From Australimonas brisbanensis (GTDB lineage: Bacteria; Chloroflexota; Dehalococcoidia; Lucifugimonadales; Australimonadaceae), in assembly GCA_038147155.1 (NCBI GenBank), contig JAYQTA010000002.1, positions 330,770 to 394,769 on the forward strand: 64,000 nucleotides of DNA. The letters are read 5' to 3'. Positions 42,963 to 51,943 of this stretch are shown here, one piece after another. The position numbers and the translations under genes were made by a program. The stretch's first letter is position 1, and the number at the start of each line of letters is the position of its first letter. The notes beneath the pieces were generated by a model. It was given only the letters and a program-made list of their open reading frames with translations. It made no database searches and was not told the origin of the DNA.

Positions 42963-42969
42963 TTCCCTC

Positions 42970-44019
42970 ATGTCCGCTCTCTCGCTACGCCGGGCCCGCG
43001 AGGCGGCCTCCCTCACCCAGGGTGCGCTGGCCTCCCGCGCCGCCATCAGCAGGCAGGCGTATGCCGCTATCGAGGCAGGCACCGCCGCGCCCTCGACGCC
43101 CGTGGCGCTGGGGATCGCCCATGCGCTGGGCACCACGGTGGAGGCGCTGTTCGGCGATGGCCCTGCACGCGAGTACGCTCACGCGGGCGCGAGCGCACCT
43201 TCGCCTTCCGTCCCCATGCCACTCACGCCGTCGACGAGCCCGCAGGCGGCCGCGCCCTCCCGTCCGCACCTGTGGGGCGGCTTCTCCGTCACCCACGGCA
43301 TCGCCCTCTCCCAGGCCACCGGGGGCCCCGGCACGCTGGTGCTGGCTGGGTGCGACCCCACGGCGCCACTGCTGGGCGCCGCGCTCGCTGCCCACGACGT
43401 TGCGCTGGCCTGGCTGGAGGCCCCCTCGCGCGCCGCGCTGGAGCTCGTGGCATCAGGCGCGGCGCAGGTGGCGGGCTGCCACCTACGCGACCCCATCAGC
43501 GGAGGCTTCAACCACGCCTGGGTGCGTCGTCTGCTGCCGGTGCCTGCCACGCTGGTGACCTTCGCGGTGTGGGAGCAGGGGCTGCTGGTGGCGCCGGGCA
43601 ACCCCCACGGCCTGCGCGCCGCTGAGGACCTGGCGCGCCCTGGGCTGCGCATCGTGAACCGCCCCGTGGGCGCGGGCGCGCGTGCCCTCCTGGACGCGGC
43701 GCTGGAGGTGGCGGGCGTGCTCGGCAGCCAGGTTGAGGGCTACGCCCACGAGCTGGCGGGCCACCTGGCGGTGGCAGAAGCGGTGGCGGCGGGCCTGGCC
43801 GATGCGGGCGTGGGCGTGCGCTCGGCCGCCGTGGCCACGGGGCTCGACTTCATCCCCCTCACCACCGAGCGCTACGACCTGGTGATCCCCACCGCATCGC
43901 TGGACGACCCCGCCATCCAGCGGCTGCTGGCGGTGCTGGCGGACGGCGGCCTGCGGGCCGGGGTGGAGGCGCTGCGGTACGACGCGGCCGCCATGGGTAC
44001 GGAGCCCTCTGCGGCATGA
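42970..44019 (+). CDS. HTH regulator fused to a molybdate-binding-like (PBP) domain
   Basis: 349 residues. Residues 1-60 are an XRE-type helix-turn-helix (LRRAREAASLTQGALASRAAISRQAYAAIEAG). After a Pro/Ser linker, residues 110-340 form a periplasmic-binding-protein-like domain (LVLAGCDPTAPLL, GGFNHAWVRRLL, GLRIVNRPVGAGARALLDAAL, DFIPLTTERYDLVIP) of the COG1910/PBP_like type. It overlaps modA by ATGA. A sensor of molybdate or tungstate controlling this operon is the natural inference, in place of ModE. Confidence 0.88.
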   Translation: MSALSLRRAREAASLTQGALASRAAISRQAYAAIEAGTAAPSTPVALGIAHALGTTVEALFGDGPAREYAHAGASAPSPSVPMPLTPSTSPQAAAPSRPHLWGGFSVTHGIALSQATGGPGTLVLAGCDPTAPLLGAALAAHDVALAWLEAPSRAALELVASGAAQVAGCHLRDPISGGFNHAWVRRLLPVPATLVTFAVWEQGLLVAPGNPHGLRAAEDLARPGLRIVNRPVGAGARALLDAALEVAGVLGSQVEGYAHELAGHLAVAEAVAAGLADAGVGVRSAAVATGLDFIPLTTERYDLVIPTASLDDPAIQRLLAVLADGGLRAGVEALRYDAAAMGTEPSAA

Positions 44020-44789
44020 GGCCCCGCTTTTTTTCAGTGTGCTTGGCCATCACGCTCCTGTGTATCAACGCATGTTCGGGGGGGTCACAGACCCTCACCG
44101 TGGGTGTGGCCGCCAGCCTGTTACCGCCGGTGCGGGAGGCCGCTTCACGCTTCACCGAACGCACCGGTACCCCCATCACCCTGGTGAGCGGATCGTCCGG
44201 TGCCCTGGCCCAGCAGGTGCGCTCCGGCGCGCCGCTGGATGCCGTGCTCCTGGCCGACGCCTCCTTCGCCGATGCCCTTGCCGCCGAGGGGCTGCTGGTG
44301 GGACCCACGCCCTTCGCCACCGGGGTGCTTGCGGCCGTGACCACCCTCCCGGTGCCGCAGGGCACCGCGCTGGCCGCGCTGGCGGTCGACCCGCGCGTTC
44401 AACGCATCGCCATCGCCACGCCTGCCAGCGCCCCGTACGGTGCGGCGGCGGTGAGCGCGCTGCGCGATGCGGGCGCATGGGCCAAGGCCGAACCGCGCGT
44501 GGTGTACGCAGCCGACGTGGCGGGTGCCCTCGCCTACGTCACCTCGTCCAACGCGGAACTGGGCTTGGTTGCCCTCTCCCTGGCGCTGGCCGCCGATGCC
44601 CTCGGCCTCACGGTGCTGCCCCTGGGGCCGCAGCCGCGGCTGGTGCAGACCGCGGGCGTGGTGACGCAGACGAGGCGCGCCAAAGATGCCCGTGCCTTCC
44701 TCACCTGGATCACCGGGCCCGATGCGGCAGGCATCTGGGAGGCGGCGGGCTATCAACCCGCGCCGCCCGCGCCGCTGGAGGCGCGCTGA
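44016..44789 (+). CDS. modA: Molybdate ABC transporter substrate-binding protein
   Basis: 257 residues, signal peptide with lipobox INACS (Cys20), so a lipoprotein. ModA marks: LTVGVAASLLPPVREAASRF, LVSGSSGALAQQVRSGAPLDAVLLAD, IAIATPASAPYG and LGLVALSLA. Captures molybdate or tungstate outside the membrane. Overlaps both neighbours: ATGA with the regulator, TGATG with modB. Confidence 0.93.
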   Translation: MRPRFFSVCLAITLLCINACSGGSQTLTVGVAASLLPPVREAASRFTERTGTPITLVSGSSGALAQQVRSGAPLDAVLLADASFADALAAEGLLVGPTPFATGVLAAVTTLPVPQGTALAALAVDPRVQRIAIATPASAPYGAAAVSALRDAGAWAKAEPRVVYAADVAGALAYVTSSNAELGLVALSLALAADALGLTVLPLGPQPRLVQTAGVVTQTRRAKDARAFLTWITGPDAAGIWEAAGYQPAPPAPLEAR

Positions 44790-45451
44790 TGGACTGGGTG
44801 GCGCTGCGCATCAGCCTGCAGGTGGCACTCACCGCAACGGCCCTGGCCGTGCTGGTGGGCGTGCCGCTGGCCTGGGCGCTGGCACGCTGGCGCGGGCGTT
44901 CGCGCGAGGCGGCCAGCGCCTTGGTGCTGGCGCCCATGGTGCTGCCGCCCACGGTGCTGGGGTACTACCTGCTGCTGGCGGTGGGCCGGGGCTCGTGGGT
45001 GGGCGGTGCGCTGGAGACGCTGTTCGGGGCGAACCTGGTGTTCACCTGGGCGGGCGCGGCGCTGGCGGCGTTCGTGGCGGCGACGCCCTTCCTGGTGCGC
45101 ACGGCGCAGGCGGGCTTCGAGTCGGTGGACCCGTCCTTCGCCGAGGCTGCCCGCACCCTGGGACGCGGGGAATGGAGCATCTTCTTCACCGTCACCCTCC
45201 CGCTGGCCTGGCGGCCCGTGGCCGCAGGCACGGCGCTGGCCCTGGCACGCGCGCTGGGCGAGTTCGGCGCGACGGTGATGGTGGCGGGGAGCATCCCCGG
45301 CCGCACCCAGACCATGGCCCTCGCCGTGTATGAGGCGGTGCAGCAGGGCCGCGCATCCGATGCACAGGCCTTGGCCCTCACCCTCACCCTGGTGGGCGTG
45401 GGTCTGCTGGCGGCGGTGGGGATCGCCTCGCGCCGGGTGGTGCGACGGTGA
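44789..45451 (+). CDS. modB: Molybdate ABC transporter permease
   Basis: 220 residues, about five or six membrane segments. Start SLQVALTATALAVLVGVPLAWALAR and the permease loop EAARTLGRGEWSIFFTVTLPLAWRPVAAGTALALARALGEFGATVMVAGSIPG (given here as a region near residues 130-185), the classic ModB/CysT signature. ATG shares its A with the modA stop. Confidence 0.94.
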   Translation: MDWVALRISLQVALTATALAVLVGVPLAWALARWRGRSREAASALVLAPMVLPPTVLGYYLLLAVGRGSWVGGALETLFGANLVFTWAGAALAAFVAATPFLVRTAQAGFESVDPSFAEAARTLGRGEWSIFFTVTLPLAWRPVAAGTALALARALGEFGATVMVAGSIPGRTQTMALAVYEAVQQGRASDAQALALTLTLVGVGLLAAVGIASRRVVRR

Positions 45452-46569
45452 GCGTGAGCGTGGACATCCGTGCGCAGGTGGGCGGCTTCAGCCTGGAGGC
45501 CGCATTCGATGCGCCAGGGAGCGTGGCGTTGCTGGGCGCCTCTGGCGCGGGCAAGACACTCGCGCTGCGCGCGCTGGCGGGGCTGCTTCATCCACACGCC
45601 GGGCGCATCGCGCTGGACGGTCAGGTGCTGTTCGATGCGGCGGCGGGCGTGGACGTGCCCACCCGCGCCCGCCGCCTGGGGTACGTGTTCCAGGACTATG
45701 CGCTATTCCCCCACCTGAGCGTGGAGGCCAACATCGCCTACGGCCTGCGTGGGCGCTCACCGCAGGCGACGCGGGCCCGCGTCGGCGAGGTCGCGGGCCT
45801 GTTGGGCATCGGCGAACTGCTGGCCCGGCGCCCCGCGCAGCTGTCCGGCGGACAGCGCCAGCGCGTCGCGCTGGGCCGGGCACTGGCGCCGGAGCCGGAC
45901 GCCCTGCTGCTGGACGAACCCTTCGCCGCGCTTGACGCCCCGGTGCGGGCGGAGCTGGTGGCCGGGTTCCGCACCCTCCAGGAGCGCACGGGCGTGCCCA
46001 CGGTGCTGGTGACCCACGACGCGGCGGAGGCCTACCTGCTGGCGCGCGATGTGGTGGTGTTGGACGCGGGCGAGGTGCTCCAGGCAGGGACGCGCGAGCA
46101 GGTGTTCGGCGCACCGGCATCCCCCGTCGTGGCCCGGCTGGTGGGGGTGAGCAACGTGCTTTCCGGCACGCTGACCCGCGTGGATGGGACCGAGGCGCTG
46201 GTGGAGGCTGCGGGGCTCGGCGTGCGGGCGCCTGCCGCTGGCCTGGCGCCCGGGGCGCCGGTGACGGTTGGCCTGCGCCCCGGCGGGCTGGACGCCCGCC
46301 CGGCCGAAGGCGCGCAGGCCAACGCCACGCTGGCAGCTGACCTGCGCGCCGGGCTGCGCGGCGGGCCGGTGGCGCTGCGGCTCGATGCAGGCCCGGTGCT
46401 GACGGTGGACCTGGGCCCTGGCTCGCTGCCCTGGACGGGCCCCGCACTGCCTGCCCGTTGGCGGGTGCAGGCACGGCCTGGCGCGGGGATGGTCTGGCCG
46501 GGGTCTCCCGCACCCTCGCACGGGCTAGATGCATCGAAGGGTGCATCCACGCCGTATCCTGAGCGATGA
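45448..46569 (+). CDS. modC: Molybdate ABC transporter ATP-binding protein
   Basis: 373 residues from GTG overlapping modB. Walker A GASGAGKT, Q-loop VFQDYALFPHL, signature LSGGQRQRVALGRAL, Walker B ALLLDEPFAALD, switch His in LVTHD. A C-terminal TOBE-like domain (NVLSGTLTRVDGTEALVEAAG) follows. Walker A reads S-G-A-G-K-T as usual. The stop overlaps the next gene (ccdA-like) by ATGA. Confidence 0.94.
   Translation: MSVSVDIRAQVGGFSLEAAFDAPGSVALLGASGAGKTLALRALAGLLHPHAGRIALDGQVLFDAAAGVDVPTRARRLGYVFQDYALFPHLSVEANIAYGLRGRSPQATRARVGEVAGLLGIGELLARRPAQLSGGQRQRVALGRALAPEPDALLLDEPFAALDAPVRAELVAGFRTLQERTGVPTVLVTHDAAEAYLLARDVVVLDAGEVLQAGTREQVFGAPASPVVARLVGVSNVLSGTLTRVDGTEALVEAAGLGVRAPAAGLAPGAPVTVGLRPGGLDARPAEGAQANATLAADLRAGLRGGPVALRLDAGPVLTVDLGPGSLPWTGPALPARWRVQARPGAGMVWPGSPAPSHGLDASKGASTPYPER
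46555..46560 (+). promoter_or_regulatory. Possible internal -10 box TATCCT
   Basis: TATCCT five bases before the ATG of the CcdA-like gene, the same spacing as the other leaderless candidates; it lies inside the end of modC. Confidence 0.3.
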
Positions 46570-47465
46570 GCATGAACAACCCTCCCCACACGCCCAACCG
46601 TTGGGGACCGAGCCTCGTGCCGCTGGCCGCCCTGGCCGGAGCGCTGGCACTGGCCGTGGGAGGGGCGCTGGCCACCGGGAGCGAGCTGTCGGGCATCACC
46701 TCCAAGGTGGAGGGGGCCTCAGCCTCCTCCGGCAACCTCCTGGGGGTGATCGGCGACCTGTTCCCCCTGGGCTTCGCCTTCAGCGCGGGGATGGTGAGCG
46801 CGGTGAACCCGTGCGGGTTCGCCATGCTCCCCGCCTACCTCGGCCTCTTCCTGGGCGAGTCCGACGCCAGCGCCGCCCAGGGCCGGCCGGAGCGCTTCCA
46901 GCGCGCCGTGGTGGTGGGCCTCGCCGTCACGGCGGGGTTCGTCCTCCTCTTCGCCAGCGTGGGCCTGCCCATCGGGCTGGGGGCGCGGGGCATCGTCACC
47001 GGTTTCCCCTGGGTGGGGCTCGCGGTGGGTCTGGCGCTGACGGCGGGCGGGGCCTACCTGCTGGGGGGCGGCAAGCTGTACAACAACCTGGGCGTGCGCC
47101 TCTCGGCGCGCGTGGGCGGCGGCACCGGAACGCGCGGTTACTTGCTGTTCGGCGTGGCCTATGGCCTCGCCTCGCTCTCCTGCACCCTGCCGGTGTTCCT
47201 GGCGGTGCTGGGTGGCACCTTCACCGCGGGCACCGCGCTGGACTCCCTCGCCGGTTTCGGGCTCTACGGAGCGGGCATGGGCAGCGTGATCCTGGTGCTC
47301 ACCCTCTCCATGGCACTGTTCAAGGGGGCCGCCACCCGCGCCCTGCGCCGCATGCTGCCCGTGGTGGGCACCGTTAGCGCCGTGCTGCTCCTGGCCTCGG
47401 GGGCGTTCATCGTCTACTATTGGCTCACCATCGGCGGACTGCTGGAGAGCCTCGGCGCCGCCTAG
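46566..47465 (+). CDS. CcdA/DsbD-like thiol-disulfide membrane transporter
   Basis: 299 residues, about seven membrane segments after a first N-terminal one. The two CcdA cysteines are present, each at a helix start: VNPCGFAMLPAYLGLFLGE and SLSCTLPVFLAVLGG. It carries electrons across the membrane to outside thioredoxin-like proteins. It overlaps modC; the DUF3105 gene follows 28 bases on. Confidence 0.88.
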   Translation: MSMNNPPHTPNRWGPSLVPLAALAGALALAVGGALATGSELSGITSKVEGASASSGNLLGVIGDLFPLGFAFSAGMVSAVNPCGFAMLPAYLGLFLGESDASAAQGRPERFQRAVVVGLAVTAGFVLLFASVGLPIGLGARGIVTGFPWVGLAVGLALTAGGAYLLGGGKLYNNLGVRLSARVGGGTGTRGYLLFGVAYGLASLSCTLPVFLAVLGGTFTAGTALDSLAGFGLYGAGMGSVILVLTLSMALFKGAATRALRRMLPVVGTVSAVLLLASGAFIVYYWLTIGGLLESLGAA

Positions 47466-47493
47466 CACCAACGCCCTCAGGACACGCACCACC

Positions 47494-48126
47494 ATGAACC
47501 AGGACGAAGAGCGAGCGCGCCGCCGTCAGGGCTCGCTGCGCGCGCAGGCAGCCCGCACCAAGCGCACCGAGGCCAGCACGCGCCGCAACCAGCGCCGCAC
47601 CCTGTTGGGCGTGGCGGGCATCCTGGTGGTGGCTGCAGTGGCGGTGGCTGCGGCCCTCTCGCTCTCCGGCGGCGGTGGGCCAGACCTGGGCTACGCGGTG
47701 GAGGAGCTGCCCGGGCGGCACGCGCCCCCGTACCAGTACATCACCGAACTGTCCATCGACGGGCAGGCGCGGCTCATCCCGCCCTCCTCCGGCAACCACA
47801 CCGACCAGCGCGCCGCCTACGGCTTCCTGGGCGAGCCCATCGTTGCGGAGAACGCCGTCCACAACCTGGAGCACGGCGCGGTGGTCATCTGGTACCAGCC
47901 GGGCGACCCTGCCCTGGCCGGACAGGTGAACCAGCTGGTGGGTCAGGTGGGCTCCGAATGCGTGCTGGCGGGCAGCTACCTGTACATGGACTTCCCCGTC
48001 GCCGCCACGGTGTGGGGGCGGGTGCTGCCGCTGGAGACCTTCGATGCCACCGCGCTGACGGCGTTCATAGACGCCTACCGGGGCAAGGTTGGCCCCGAGG
48101 CCGGGGTCTGCAACCAGGAGTCGTAG
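47494..48126 (+). CDS. DUF3105 membrane-anchored protein
   Basis: 210 residues. Basic cytoplasmic N-terminus (RARRRQGSLRAQAARTKRTE), one membrane helix (LLGVAGILVVAAVAVAAAL), then the DUF3105 domain outside with PPSSGNHTD, AVHNLEHGAVVIWYQPGD and conserved His residues that suggest metal binding. Two Cys (SECVL, GVCNQ) may be oxidised by the CcdA partner. Function unknown. Confidence 0.88.
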   Translation: MNQDEERARRRQGSLRAQAARTKRTEASTRRNQRRTLLGVAGILVVAAVAVAAALSLSGGGGPDLGYAVEELPGRHAPPYQYITELSIDGQARLIPPSSGNHTDQRAAYGFLGEPIVAENAVHNLEHGAVVIWYQPGDPALAGQVNQLVGQVGSECVLAGSYLYMDFPVAATVWGRVLPLETFDATALTAFIDAYRGKVGPEAGVCNQES

Positions 48127-48134
48127 GCTCGCCC

Positions 48135-48767
48135 CTATCCCGCCCGGAACAGACGCGAGAGCCAGCCGATGGCGTAGTAACTCGCCACCGCGATGGCGAT
48201 GGTGTTGAGAATCTTGCCCGCGCACACCCAGCCCAGGAACCGCCAGATGGGGTAGCGCATGCTCCCCGCGATGACCCCGGCCACGTCGAAGGGCAGCGGG
48301 GTCAGGGCGAAGATGAAGAGCGCCGGCCCCAGTCCGCGCCTGCGCAGTCGCAGCAGGCGGCGCACCAGGGGCGTGCGCGCCAACACCCGGTGGCCGGAGC
48401 GTCCCAGTGCGTAACCGGTCAGCTCTCCGAGCGCGGCCCCCACGCCGCCCACTGTCCCCAGCAGCAGCGGGTTCAGTGACTGCGCGGCCGCGGCCAGGAA
48501 CGCGTGCCCCAGCGCTGGCAGGAACACCGTGGCGTTGTTGACCAGCATGATGAGGAAGGCGCCGGGGTAGCCCCAGTTGCCCAGGTGGCCCAAAGGCTCC
48601 CGGTAGACCACCAATCCCACGCTGATGCCCACGGTGAGCGCCAGCGCACCAGCCAGGGGCAGCAGCCCCACCCCGGTGGCGCGCTCCAGCGCTTCCGAGG
48701 TGCGCTCGATGACGCCCGGCTCCTCAGCCTGGCCCTGCTCCGCACCGTGGGCAGGTCGCTCACTCAC
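48135..48767 (-). CDS. VTT-domain (DedA-like/YqaA-type) membrane protein
   Basis: 210 residues from GTG 48767 (VSERPAHG); the frame extends 15 codons upstream. About five membrane segments, with the VTT family stretch GGVGAALGELTGYALGRSG, ALFIFALTPLPFDVAGVIAGSMRY and RFLGWVCAGKILNTIAIA. Probably a lipid scramblase or transporter relative. Convergent with DUF3105. Confidence 0.82.
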   Translation of the reverse strand: MSERPAHGAEQGQAEEPGVIERTSEALERATGVGLLPLAGALALTVGISVGLVVYREPLGHLGNWGYPGAFLIMLVNNATVFLPALGHAFLAAAAQSLNPLLLGTVGGVGAALGELTGYALGRSGHRVLARTPLVRRLLRLRRRGLGPALFIFALTPLPFDVAGVIAGSMRYPIWRFLGWVCAGKILNTIAIAVASYYAIGWLSRLFRAG

Positions 48768-48823
48768 CAGGAACGCTCTCCCGCTGGTTGGGGGGATGAT
48801 ACCCCCGCCCACGCTCCGGCGCC

Positions 48824-51800
48824 CTACTCGTCAAACCGCAGGGCCTCCGCCGGATACAGGCGGGCAGCCTGGAGCGCGGGGAGCAGGGTCATCAGCATGG
48901 ACGCCCCGTAGGCGATGCCGAACACCAGCAACACGGTGCCCCAGGGTACCCGGTACTCCACCGAGGCGAAGGACTCCCCGATGGAGTTGATGATGCTGAC
49001 GGACAGCCCGAAGGCCAGCGCCAGTCCCGTGAGGATGCCCAGTAGGGCCACCAGTGAGGACTCGATGAGGAACGAGCCCGCCAGCATCACCCGCTCGAAC
49101 CCCACGGCCCGCAGCACGCCGATCTGGGTGCGCCGCTCCACCACCGAGCGCGATGCGATGACCCCCAGCGCCGCGATGCCCACCACCAGACCCAGGCCCA
49201 TGAAGCCCTGGATCAGCCGGTTGAAGGTGATGTTCAGCTGGGACTGCTCGCGGATCTCAGCCGCCAGGTCCGTGGCGCGCAGGCCGTTGGCCACGAAGCC
49301 CTTCTCCAGCGCCTCCGCGAAGGCAGGCGCCTGCGCAGGGTCGTCCAGGATGAACTGGTAGCCCAGGTACGGCAACTGTACCGGCGCGATGGCGGCGATG
49401 GTCTCGTGCGCCGTGACGACGGTGTTGGCGAATGCGGCCTGCTCATCCAGCACGCCGATGACCCGCAGGCGGGTGGACGCGCCCCCCGTGGGCTCGGTGA
49501 TGGTCAGGTACACCTCGGGGAGCGAGGGATCGTCCCGGTAGAAGCCCTCCAGCCGGAAGTTCTCGCCACCCACCTGCACGTTGAAGTCGGAACGGGCAGG
49601 GACGATGAACGATGCGACCACCGCCGTGCCCGGCTCCTCACGCAGCGCGCGCCAGACGGCGGCATCGTCCTCGTAGCCGTCTGCCCGGAGCACGAAACCG
49701 TAGGTGATGGCATCCGCGTACCCCGCGTCCACACCGGTGACGAACCAGTCCCGGGGCTCGTTCTCGGTCTCATCCTGAACGATGCGCACGGGCAGCCCGG
49801 ACACCTGCCCCATGGCCGTGATCTGCGCCGTGTCGATGCCGGGGGCCGCCGCCAACGCCGCGGCCATGTCCGGGATGGGGTTGGTGAAGGAGACGTCCGC
49901 GGACACGTCGAAGCCGCCGGAGAAGGTGCGGGTGTCCTCGAAGGCCGACGAGAACGCCGCGATGATGAACCCCACCACGGTGAGGGTGAACACCACCAGG
50001 GAGAACATGGCCAGGGTCATACCCGTGCGGAACCGGTTGGCCATGGGGTAGGCCACCGCGGTGCGCACCACCGGCGCCAGGCGCCGTCCCCGGCCCAGCA
50101 GCCAGGCCAGCGGCTCTACCAGGAAGTGCATGTTGTAGACGATGACCCACACCGCGCCCACCACCAGCATCACCCCGGACAGGACGAACATCTCGATGCC
50201 CGCCGACAATTCCGGCAGCCCGATGTCCTCTGGCTCCCACGGCAGGATCCACAGCGCCACCACCAACACGCCGGCGCAGGTGTAGGCGATGCGGTCGGGC
50301 AGGCGCAGGGCGTGGCGGGCCACCAGGGGCAGGCCCATGGCGACCAGCGAGAGGCCCAGGAGGAACACGCCCAGCTGCTCACCCGCCAGCCCCGCCTGCA
50401 CCGCCAGAACGCCCAGCACCACCAGCAGGTAGCCCCCGCGCGCCAGACCGCCGGCCAGGCGCATCCACGCACCCACCATCCCCAGCGTCAGCACCCGCAG
50501 GCCGCCGGGGCGCATGCGGGCCAGCTGGCCCAGCCCGCGACGGGCCGTGAGCCACGGCTCACGCCAGAGGGCACGCAGGGGCGCTCCATGCGCTGCGGGC
50601 TCGGGCAGGTCGCGCACCGCGCGCACGATGTTCAGGACGCTGGCCCGCACCGACGAACCCACCACCGCCACGTAGGTGACGGCCATGCCCAGCGAGTAGG
50701 CGATGACGATGGACTGCCAGCGGAAGGCGAAGTGCACCTCCAGCCCCACCTGCCCCAGCGCCGAGGCCACCACGCCCACCATCACCGCGCCCACCACGAC
50801 GCCCAGCAGGCTCCCCACCGCCGCCGCCATCAGGGAGTAGAGCGCCCCCTCGAAGGCGAAGAGGCGCACGATGTGGCCGCGCTGCGCGCCGATGGCGCGG
50901 GCGATGCCCAGTTCGCGCTTTCGCTCGGCGGCCAGCATCACGAAGATCAGGAAGATGAGCAGGATCCCGGCGATCATGGAGAAGTTGCCGAAGAGGATGA
51001 AGATGGAGGTGAACGCTGCCCCGGCGCTGTCCGCCGTGGTGAGCGCGTCACGCTTGACCGGGTCCACCGTCAGGTCCAGCTCCTCCACCAGCGGCTCCAG
51101 CGCCGCCTCCACCGCGTCCGTCCCCTCGGCCCCGTCCACCAGGCCGCCATCGTTGGAGACGAAGATGCGGTTCACCTTCCCCGGCGCACCGGCCCACGTC
51201 TGCACCTGCTCCAGGCGCGCCACCGCGGCCATGGACGCGATGCCGTTGCCCCGGGTGGCCAGCACGCCGCGCACCGTGAGCATGGTGGGCTGCGCGGCCA
51301 GGAACACCGCCAGCGCATCGCCGGGGCCCGCGTTCAGCGACTCAGCCGCATCGGCCGACAGGTACACCTCGCCGGGGGCCAGGGCCGCCAGGTCCAGCAC
51401 ACGTCCATCGGCATCCTCCAGCGGCTCGAAGCCCTGGCTGAGGGAGGCCGGGTCCAGGCCCAGCACCTGCACCCGCGGCTCGTTGCGCTGACTGGTTGGG
51501 GCCACCACCGGCGCGCGCAGCACGTAGGCGCCCATCACCCCGTCCACCGGCGCATCGACCAGCGCGTCCTTCACCCGGCCCACCACGCCCGCGTCCATAC
51601 CGGCGGGCTGGCCGGTGGCATCGCGCGCGGAGGAGGTGATGGCCTCATCAACCAGCCCCCTGCCCTTGAGCAACTGGATCCGGATGGAGTTGGCCAGGGT
51701 GTCTCCCGTGGAGATGGACGCGGAGAACAGCAGCGTCGCCAGCATCAGCCCAGCCACGATCAGGGCGGTCTGGGCCCGCCGGCGCGGGATGTTGCGCACG

Positions 51801-51922
51801 GCCATGCGGAAGAGCACAGGGCTGCGCAGGGCGAAGAACGCCGTGAGCGCAACACCCAGGCCGAACACCGCCAGCAGGGTGACCATGACGGAGTTGATGG
51901 GGATGCCGAAGAGGGAATTCAC
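48824..51922 (-). CDS. Large FtsX-type ABC permease
   Basis: 1032 residues. Two FtsX/MacB modules: an N-terminal helix (AVFGLGVALTAFFALRS), a large outside domain, then helices at FSMIAGILLIFLIFVMLAAERKRELGIARAIGAQRGHIVRLFAFEG and a matching set at the C-terminus (GIAALGVIASRSVVERRTQIGVLRAVGFER). Between them sits a block of about four to six extra membrane segments (GGYLLVVLGVLAVQAGLAG and on). Partner of the ATPase 21 bases upstream; exports lipids, lipoproteins or peptides, substrate unknown. Confidence 0.9.
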   Translation of the reverse strand: MNSLFGIPINSVMVTLLAVFGLGVALTAFFALRSPVLFRMAVRNIPRRRAQTALIVAGLMLATLLFSASISTGDTLANSIRIQLLKGRGLVDEAITSSARDATGQPAGMDAGVVGRVKDALVDAPVDGVMGAYVLRAPVVAPTSQRNEPRVQVLGLDPASLSQGFEPLEDADGRVLDLAALAPGEVYLSADAAESLNAGPGDALAVFLAAQPTMLTVRGVLATRGNGIASMAAVARLEQVQTWAGAPGKVNRIFVSNDGGLVDGAEGTDAVEAALEPLVEELDLTVDPVKRDALTTADSAGAAFTSIFILFGNFSMIAGILLIFLIFVMLAAERKRELGIARAIGAQRGHIVRLFAFEGALYSLMAAAVGSLLGVVVGAVMVGVVASALGQVGLEVHFAFRWQSIVIAYSLGMAVTYVAVVGSSVRASVLNIVRAVRDLPEPAAHGAPLRALWREPWLTARRGLGQLARMRPGGLRVLTLGMVGAWMRLAGGLARGGYLLVVLGVLAVQAGLAGEQLGVFLLGLSLVAMGLPLVARHALRLPDRIAYTCAGVLVVALWILPWEPEDIGLPELSAGIEMFVLSGVMLVVGAVWVIVYNMHFLVEPLAWLLGRGRRLAPVVRTAVAYPMANRFRTGMTLAMFSLVVFTLTVVGFIIAAFSSAFEDTRTFSGGFDVSADVSFTNPIPDMAAALAAAPGIDTAQITAMGQVSGLPVRIVQDETENEPRDWFVTGVDAGYADAITYGFVLRADGYEDDAAVWRALREEPGTAVVASFIVPARSDFNVQVGGENFRLEGFYRDDPSLPEVYLTITEPTGGASTRLRVIGVLDEQAAFANTVVTAHETIAAIAPVQLPYLGYQFILDDPAQAPAFAEALEKGFVANGLRATDLAAEIREQSQLNITFNRLIQGFMGLGLVVGIAALGVIASRSVVERRTQIGVLRAVGFERVMLAGSFLIESSLVALLGILTGLALAFGLSVSIINSIGESFASVEYRVPWGTVLLVFGIAYGASMLMTLLPALQAARLYPAEALRFDE

Positions 51923-51943
51923 AGGCTGCTCCGTTGGCGGTGT

